Origin: Thermomicrobiales bacterium
Lineage (GTDB): Bacteria; Chloroflexota; Chloroflexia; Thermomicrobiales; UBA6265
NCBI GenBank assembly: GCA_030446955.1
Contig: JAUJMG010000086.1
Location: 1 to 6,599, forward strand
DNA: 6,599 nt
Direction of reading: 5' to 3'
In this document: one piece after another, positions 3,360 through 6,599 of the stretch
Position numbering within the stretch: the first letter of the stretch is position 1
Layout of the letters: each line of letters begins with the position of its first letter
The notes under the pieces: generated by a model
The model's database searches: none
What the model was told of the DNA's origin: nothing
Seen by the model: only the letters and a program-made list of their open reading frames with translations
Translations under genes and position numbers: made by a program

Positions 3360-6293
3360 ATGACGAGACGGTATCGGCTCATTCACGTTCTCGGGGTTCT
3401 GGCGCTTCTGTGTGCCTTATCAGCATCGCTGCTTGGTCCTTCTGTACCGATCACGGCCCTCGCCCAGGAAGGCACGGGACAGGGGCAGGACCAAGGAGAG
3501 GGCAACGGCCAAGGAAACGGCAACGGTCAAGGTCAGGAGGTCAACCAGCAGGCTCAGGAAAGCCCGGAAGCCGCCGACCTCGATCGCGGTCGACCCAACG
3601 AATACCCAATCTCCGTCACATTAGAGGACCAGCAGTACCTGTTCGACCGTCTCGTACCGATTAGCCGCCAAGAGCTCACCCGTGTCGGGCAGGACCGGTC
3701 GACCCAGTATTTCGCCCGGGACGAGCAGGGACCGTTTGACCAACTCTACGTTTCCGTGCCCAACCGGTCGGAGGACGAGCTCGCGCGGTACTTGCCGACC
3801 CGCATCGACAGCCCGGACGAAGCCTGTCCAGCTGAGGATGGCGATCTCGGCACCGTCAACGCCGGGGATACCACCTATGCCTTTGCCGGTCCCGAACCTG
3901 ACTTCACCGCCGACCAACTTCAAGAAGTTGGTGATGCCGGCGGTCAGACGATCTACGCTCTAGGTGAGCAACCGTTTGACGAACTCTTCCTTAGCGGTGA
4001 CCAGGATTTGCAACGATTCATTGCGGTCGACGAGGACGGACTTCCGGATCTGCTCAACAGCGACATCCCATTCGGCACCCAGACCCTGACCTTCTCCGCC
4101 AATGCCACGGCGGAGGTTGGTCCGACTGCCCTCAGCAAGATCGGCTGCGTTGGTCCCTTCCCGCTGCTTGCCCCTCAAGGCGAGACGGTGGGCAGCCTGA
4201 CCGAGGTCTATGCCAACGTCGGCGGTGAGTACCTCCGCTTCACGGTCACGGGTGGGGAAACCCCGGCCGACGACGAGGAAGCCGATCAACAGGCGGCCAC
4301 CGAGGAGACCACCGCCGCTGCCGACGAGACGGCGACGACGGCACCGGACGACGACGAGGCAACGCCGGAGGAAACGGTCGAAGCAACCGCGCCAGTCGAA
4401 ACCGCTGAGCCGGAGGACGACACTACGCCAGCCACCGACCTCTCGGTGCAGCCAGGTGGTGCTCCCGACGAAGGTGACGGGGGCCAGCCCGAGGGTCTGC
4501 CAAGGGAGCTGATTGTCGGTGACGTCCGCTACCTGTTTGATCGTCTCGTCGCTTTGGATCAGCAGGATCTCGTCCGGGTGGCCCAGGACGGCCCGTTTAT
4601 CGTTTACGCCCGCGGCGAGCAGTCGCCCTTCGATCGCATCTACGTCTCGGTGCCGCCACGCGATGAAGGCGAACTGGCTCGGTACCTCCCCGAGGTCCTC
4701 GACTCGCCCGACAATCCATGTCTTGCTGAGAGTCAGAATCTGGGCCGGGTAACGGCTGGTGACGCCGCCTACGCCTTTGCGGGCGTGGAGACTGATGTCA
4801 CCGAGGACGTCCTTCAGGAGGTGGGGCAGGCACAGGAGCGCACCATTTTCGCTCAAGGAGAGCAGCCCTTCACCGAGCTCTTCCTGAGTGACCCCAACGG
4901 GCTTCTTCGCTTCATCATGTTGGACGCCGAGGGCCGCCCCGCCCCGCTTCAGGACTCCCTCCTCTTTGGTGGTCAGCTCTTCACCTTTGCCTCCGACGTG
5001 ACGGATCAGACCGACGTTGCGACCCTCGCCCGCGTGGGCTGCTCGACGGTGTTCCCGGCCTTTGCTGATAAAGAGCAAGAGGACGGGACGCACGCTCAGC
5101 TCTATGTACAGGCAGGCGGCCGCTTGCTCCTGTTCACCGCGGAGGGCGCTGCAGCGCCGGCCACTGAGGTTCCAACCGAGGCTCCCACCGCGACAGCCGT
5201 ACCGGCCACCGAGACACCGACTGCGACCGCCGTCCCTCGGACCAACACCCCGACGCCGACAAACACGCCAATCCCACCGACGAATACCGCCGTACCACCG
5301 ACCAATACCCCAGTGCCAGCGACCAACACGGCGGTCCCGCCCACGAACACCCCGGTGCCAGCAACGAATACAGCTGTCCCTTCGACCAACACCCCGGTGC
5401 CGCCGACGAATACTCCGGTGCCGGAGACGCAGCCACCCGCGACGCAAGCCGCTCAGCCGACTCGCGCGCCTCAACAGGCAACGCAGGCGCCGGTCGCGCT
5501 AACCCCGACCCCGCAGCCACAGGGGCCGGCCTTCATCCCCACCCTGCCGCCGCAAGCTCCGCCACCGGCAGCGGCCACCGCTGTCCCCGCCCGGTGTAGC
5601 GGTGACGTGGGCCCGGTGCTCGGCAACGGCCTGCCGGAGCGTCTGCCACGTCGCATTCAGCTCGGTGGGGTCACCTACACGTTCGCTCGCGTGGAAGATG
5701 CCACGACCGTTGGCGAGCCGAGCCGTATCGGGTGCGTCGGGCCGTTTGAAGCGGTGACGACCAACCTGAGCCCGCAGGCCGAGGTCCTCTACCTCCGCGT
5801 CTTCGGCGCGCAGAGCCAGGTCACCTACTACCGGTACGAGGCTATCCGGACCTTCAACGTCACGCTTCAGGTTGCCGGTAACCCGCGAGTCATCTCATCG
5901 GAGGATCAGTCCTACGTGATCGAGCGCACGCTGGTTCAATCCGTCTACTCCAGCGTGTCGGTAGTCCTCTACGTCGAGCGAGCCGACGACCCCACCCCGG
6001 CCGTCATCTACGCCCGGCAGGGTAAGGACGATCCAACGATCGCCCGATATGAGCCGGAGGGCGAGATCCGAGAGGCGACAGCCGAGCTTCGGGAGGCGGC
6101 TGAGGCCGTCGGGATCCACCCGGATCTCACGCTGAACGGACGCCGCTACATCCTGATCGAGATTTACGAACCGGTAGGCGCAACGGGTAACGGCTTTATC
6201 ACCTTCTACGGTGTCGCTGACGCCGAGACACAGGAGTTCGTGATCGGCTACGACCCGCGCCGACTGGATCTCTTGATCTACGTCCCGCGCTAG
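3360..6293 (+). CDS. Large secreted modular repeat protein with Thr/Pro-rich linker; family not recognised
   Basis: A 977-residue exported protein of unknown function. In order: signal peptide 1-35 (basic MTRRYR, hydrophobic core, cut near ALA-Q); a Gly/Gln-rich segment, about 36-60; repeat domain A, about 82-298; an acidic Asp/Glu/Ala/Thr linker, about 299-379; repeat domain B, about 384-595; a Thr/Pro/Asn linker, about 596-744, containing eight TNTxxPx heptads; a shortened unit C, about 745-829; and a C-terminal part, about 830-977, with one or two weaker module copies. A and B match at about 58% over their first ~105 columns (counted by eye) and less beyond. The mature chain has six Cys, two per unit: 156/263, 454/561 and 746/792. 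There is no LPXTG motif, lipobox or C-terminal membrane segment. The layout resembles surface or matrix proteins with globular beads on extended linkers that may be O-glycosylated (inference). It is divergent from the VWA gene; the start is supported by AGGGAGA at 3344-3350. Confidence 0.88.
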   Translation: MTRRYRLIHVLGVLALLCALSASLLGPSVPITALAQEGTGQGQDQGEGNGQGNGNGQGQEVNQQAQESPEAADLDRGRPNEYPISVTLEDQQYLFDRLVPISRQELTRVGQDRSTQYFARDEQGPFDQLYVSVPNRSEDELARYLPTRIDSPDEACPAEDGDLGTVNAGDTTYAFAGPEPDFTADQLQEVGDAGGQTIYALGEQPFDELFLSGDQDLQRFIAVDEDGLPDLLNSDIPFGTQTLTFSANATAEVGPTALSKIGCVGPFPLLAPQGETVGSLTEVYANVGGEYLRFTVTGGETPADDEEADQQAATEETTAAADETATTAPDDDEATPEETVEATAPVETAEPEDDTTPATDLSVQPGGAPDEGDGGQPEGLPRELIVGDVRYLFDRLVALDQQDLVRVAQDGPFIVYARGEQSPFDRIYVSVPPRDEGELARYLPEVLDSPDNPCLAESQNLGRVTAGDAAYAFAGVETDVTEDVLQEVGQAQERTIFAQGEQPFTELFLSDPNGLLRFIMLDAEGRPAPLQDSLLFGGQLFTFASDVTDQTDVATLARVGCSTVFPAFADKEQEDGTHAQLYVQAGGRLLLFTAEGAAAPATEVPTEAPTATAVPATETPTATAVPRTNTPTPTNTPIPPTNTAVPPTNTPVPATNTAVPPTNTPVPATNTAVPSTNTPVPPTNTPVPETQPPATQAAQPTRAPQQATQAPVALTPTPQPQGPAFIPTLPPQAPPPAAATAVPARCSGDVGPVLGNGLPERLPRRIQLGGVTYTFARVEDATTVGEPSRIGCVGPFEAVTTNLSPQAEVLYLRVFGAQSQVTYYRYEAIRTFNVTLQVAGNPRVISSEDQSYVIERTLVQSVYSSVSVVLYVERADDPTPAVIYARQGKDDPTIARYEPEGEIREATAELREAAEAVGIHPDLTLNGRRYILIEIYEPVGATGNGFITFYGVADAETQEFVIGYDPRRLDLLIYVPR
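3468..3536 (+). repeat. Gly/Gln-rich low-complexity segment after the signal peptide
   Basis: Codes for about 23 residues made almost only of Gly, Gln, Asn, Glu and Asp (for example QGEGNGQGNGNGQGQ), immediately after the signal peptide of the repeat protein. It is probably a flexible, disordered spacer. Confidence 0.75.
3603..4247 (+). repeat. Repeat domain A: three ~60-residue modules
   Basis: The first copy of the ~215-residue domain. It contains three module copies at 3603-3797, 3849-4022 and 4065-4247. Each shows a hydrophobic-x-Y/L-x-F strand (QYLFDRL, TYAFAG, TLTFSA), a Leu-x-x-Val/Ile-Gly step (LTRVG, LQEVG, LSKIG) and a closing strand (QLYVSV, ELFLSG, EVYANV) followed by Leu-x-Arg-aromatic (LARY, LQRF, YLRF). 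The first two also share a central YFA/IYA before E-Q-x-PFD. Two Cys (156 and 263) flank modules 2-3. The third module is the most diverged. Module boundaries were set by eye. Confidence 0.7.
4512..5138 (+). repeat. Repeat domain B: tandem duplicate of domain A
   Basis: The second copy of the domain, with modules at 4512-4691, 4743-4916 and 4959-5138. Stretches shared with A include YLFDRLV, YVSVP, ELARYLP, YAFAG, LQEVG, GEQPF and ELFLS. The two Cys (454 and 561) are 107 residues apart, exactly as in domain A, so the core between them has no net insertion or deletion. The third module has lost the IGCVGPF motif in part (VGCSTVF), whereas unit C further downstream keeps it intact. Confidence 0.8.
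5259..5426 (+). repeat. Eight 21-bp (7-residue) TNTxxPx repeats
   Basis: Eight in-frame heptads: TNTPIPP, TNTAVPP, TNTPVPA, TNTAVPP, TNTPVPA, TNTAVPS, TNTPVPP, TNTPVPE. The middle copies alternate as a 14-residue (42-bp) higher-order unit. The wider Thr/Pro-rich linker runs from about 5145 to 5590. It should form an extended, proline-rich stalk dense in Thr and is a plausible O-glycosylation target. Similar linkers are common in exported Chloroflexota proteins. Confidence 0.9.
5655..5840 (+). repeat. Unit C: single, shortened copy of the module
   Basis: After the Thr/Pro linker the protein resumes with one module, preceded by a Cys-containing lead-in. VTYTFARVE matches the TYAFAG and RYLFDRL strands, and RIGCVGPF repeats KIGCVGPF of domain A. 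The closing strand is EVLYLRVF, followed by YYRYE. Its two Cys (746 and 792) are only 46 residues apart, so this unit looks like the Cys lead-in joined directly to a third-type module, with the intervening modules missing. Confidence 0.65.
5892..6056 (+). repeat. Diverged C-terminal module copy
   Basis: SSEDQSYVIERTLV resembles the opening of module 1 (LEDQQYLFDRLV). VIYARQGKDDPTIARYEP resembles the VYARGEQSPF and ELARYLP elements brought close together. The order of motifs matches, but the spacing differs and the identity is low, so homology by duplication is likely rather than certain. A further possible strand pattern, LNGRRYILIEIYEP, follows near 6129-6176. Confidence 0.4.
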
Positions 6294-6313
6294 CGTCACG
6301 AGAAGCTGACCCT

Positions 6314-6357
6314 GAAGGGAGCGCCCCCTGTCGGTTCCCACAGGGGGCGCTCCCTTC
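6314..6357. terminator. Strong hairpin terminator between convergent genes
   Basis: A perfect 18-bp stem (6314-6331 with 6340-6357) around the 8-nt loop CGGTTCCC begins 20 nt after the stop of the repeat protein and ends 50 nt beyond the stop of the convergent phosphoesterase gene. The plus-strand tail is pyrimidine-rich (CTCTCTCGTCT) rather than a pure T-run, and the minus-strand tail is not T-rich. It probably ends transcription of the plus-strand gene and may also act on the other side. Confidence 0.75.
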
Positions 6358-6407
6358 TCTCTCGTCTGGTGGTGCCGGACACGAGGGAGCTTGCACCCCC
6401 GGCCGTC

Positions 6408-6599
6408 TCACGACTGACCGCTGCGGAGGGTCACGAGCACGACCTCAGGCGGGCAGAGGAAACGCATTGGCGGCTGGTAGACGCCGACCCCTCGGGAGGT
6501 GTAGACGGGCATCCCATTAGCACAATTCAGCCCCATCACATGACGGCGACCGTGAGGCGGCAGCGCAACCGTAAGAGCACCGACGACGGGGAAGCGAAT
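6408..6599 (-). CDS. Metallophosphoesterase (YkuE/YaeI-like), C-terminal 63 residues
   Basis: The C-terminal end of a calcineurin-like phosphoesterase; the rest lies beyond the right edge. The minus strand reads IRFPVVGALTVALPP at the edge, which in this family directly follows the metal-binding GHTHGGQ motif. It continues with MPVYTSRGVGVYQPPMRF and ends CPPEVVLVTLRSGQS, matching the family's typical ending (Y-x-S-R-G-x-G, then P-E-x-x-L-x-T-L). Related enzymes are often membrane-associated and act on phosphodiester or phospholipid-type substrates; the substrate here is unknown. The stop codon is TGA at 6408-6410. The gene converges on the repeat protein with the hairpin between them. The catalytic residues are outside the window, so activity cannot be judged. 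Confidence 0.85.
   Translation of the reverse strand: MRFPVVGALTVALPPHGRRHVMGLNCANGMPVYTSRGVGVYQPPMRFLCPPEVVLVTLRSGQS

Noticed and set aside
5259..5426. Short regular repeats considered as a CRISPR array or minisatellite
   Set aside because: The 21-bp period is in frame, has no spacers and varies at synonymous sites; it is a coding Thr/Pro linker.
3960..5474. A 504-codon open frame on the minus strand across the repeat-protein gene
   Set aside because: It is antisense to a gene with a signal peptide, a ribosome site and internal protein repeats. Its product is Arg/Gly/Trp-rich nonsense mirroring the repeats, as expected from stop-poor antisense frames in GC-rich coding DNA.
6240..6293. C-terminus of the repeat protein checked for a cell-wall sorting signal or membrane anchor
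   Set aside because: The end (DLLIYVPR) has no LPXTG, no long hydrophobic segment and no basic tail.

Overview
The window reads as a stretch of a high-GC bacterial chromosome (roughly 60% GC by eye). The long Thr-Asn-Thr-Pro-Val-Pro linker in a secreted protein is a style common in Chloroflexota (for example Thermomicrobia and Chloroflexia). That assignment is an inference from composition and linker style only; there is no rRNA or marker gene here to settle it. No mobile element, tRNA, rRNA or CRISPR array was seen.

Layout, left to right. (1) Positions 1-1031, minus strand: most of a Gfo/Idh/MocA-family NAD(P)-dependent oxidoreductase, cut at its C-terminus by the window edge and starting at a TTG codon behind a strong GAGGAGG site. 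(2) Positions 1032-1218: a spacer with a C-rich, G-poor minus-strand stretch (possible Rho-loading site) and a perfect 16-bp dyad. (3) Positions 1219-1755, minus: a Mug/TDG-type mismatch-specific DNA glycosylase with Ser in place of the usual motif-1 Asn. (4) Positions 1783-3000, minus: a secreted von Willebrand factor A (VWA) domain protein with an intact MIDAS, 27 bp upstream of mug and probably cotranscribed with it. (5) Positions 3001-3359: divergent intergenic region. (6) Positions 3360-6293, plus: a 977-residue secreted repeat protein. (7) A perfect 18-bp hairpin at 6314-6357, between convergent genes. (8) Positions 6408-6599, minus: the C-terminal end of a YkuE/YaeI-like metallophosphoesterase.

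The centre of interest is the divergent pair of exported proteins. The VWA protein is likely to bind a protein or other ligand through a metal ion. The large protein is built from a two-fold tandem duplication of a ~215-residue domain. Each domain appears to contain three copies of a ~60-residue module and carries exactly two cysteines 107 residues apart. A shortened third unit and one or two weaker C-terminal copies follow. The domains are separated by an acidic Asp/Glu/Thr linker and a Thr/Pro-rich heptad linker, giving a stalk-and-bead layout. I do not recognise the module as a named family. The flanking genes (oxidoreductase, DNA glycosylase, phosphoesterase) look like ordinary chromosomal genes and do not obviously work with the secreted pair.
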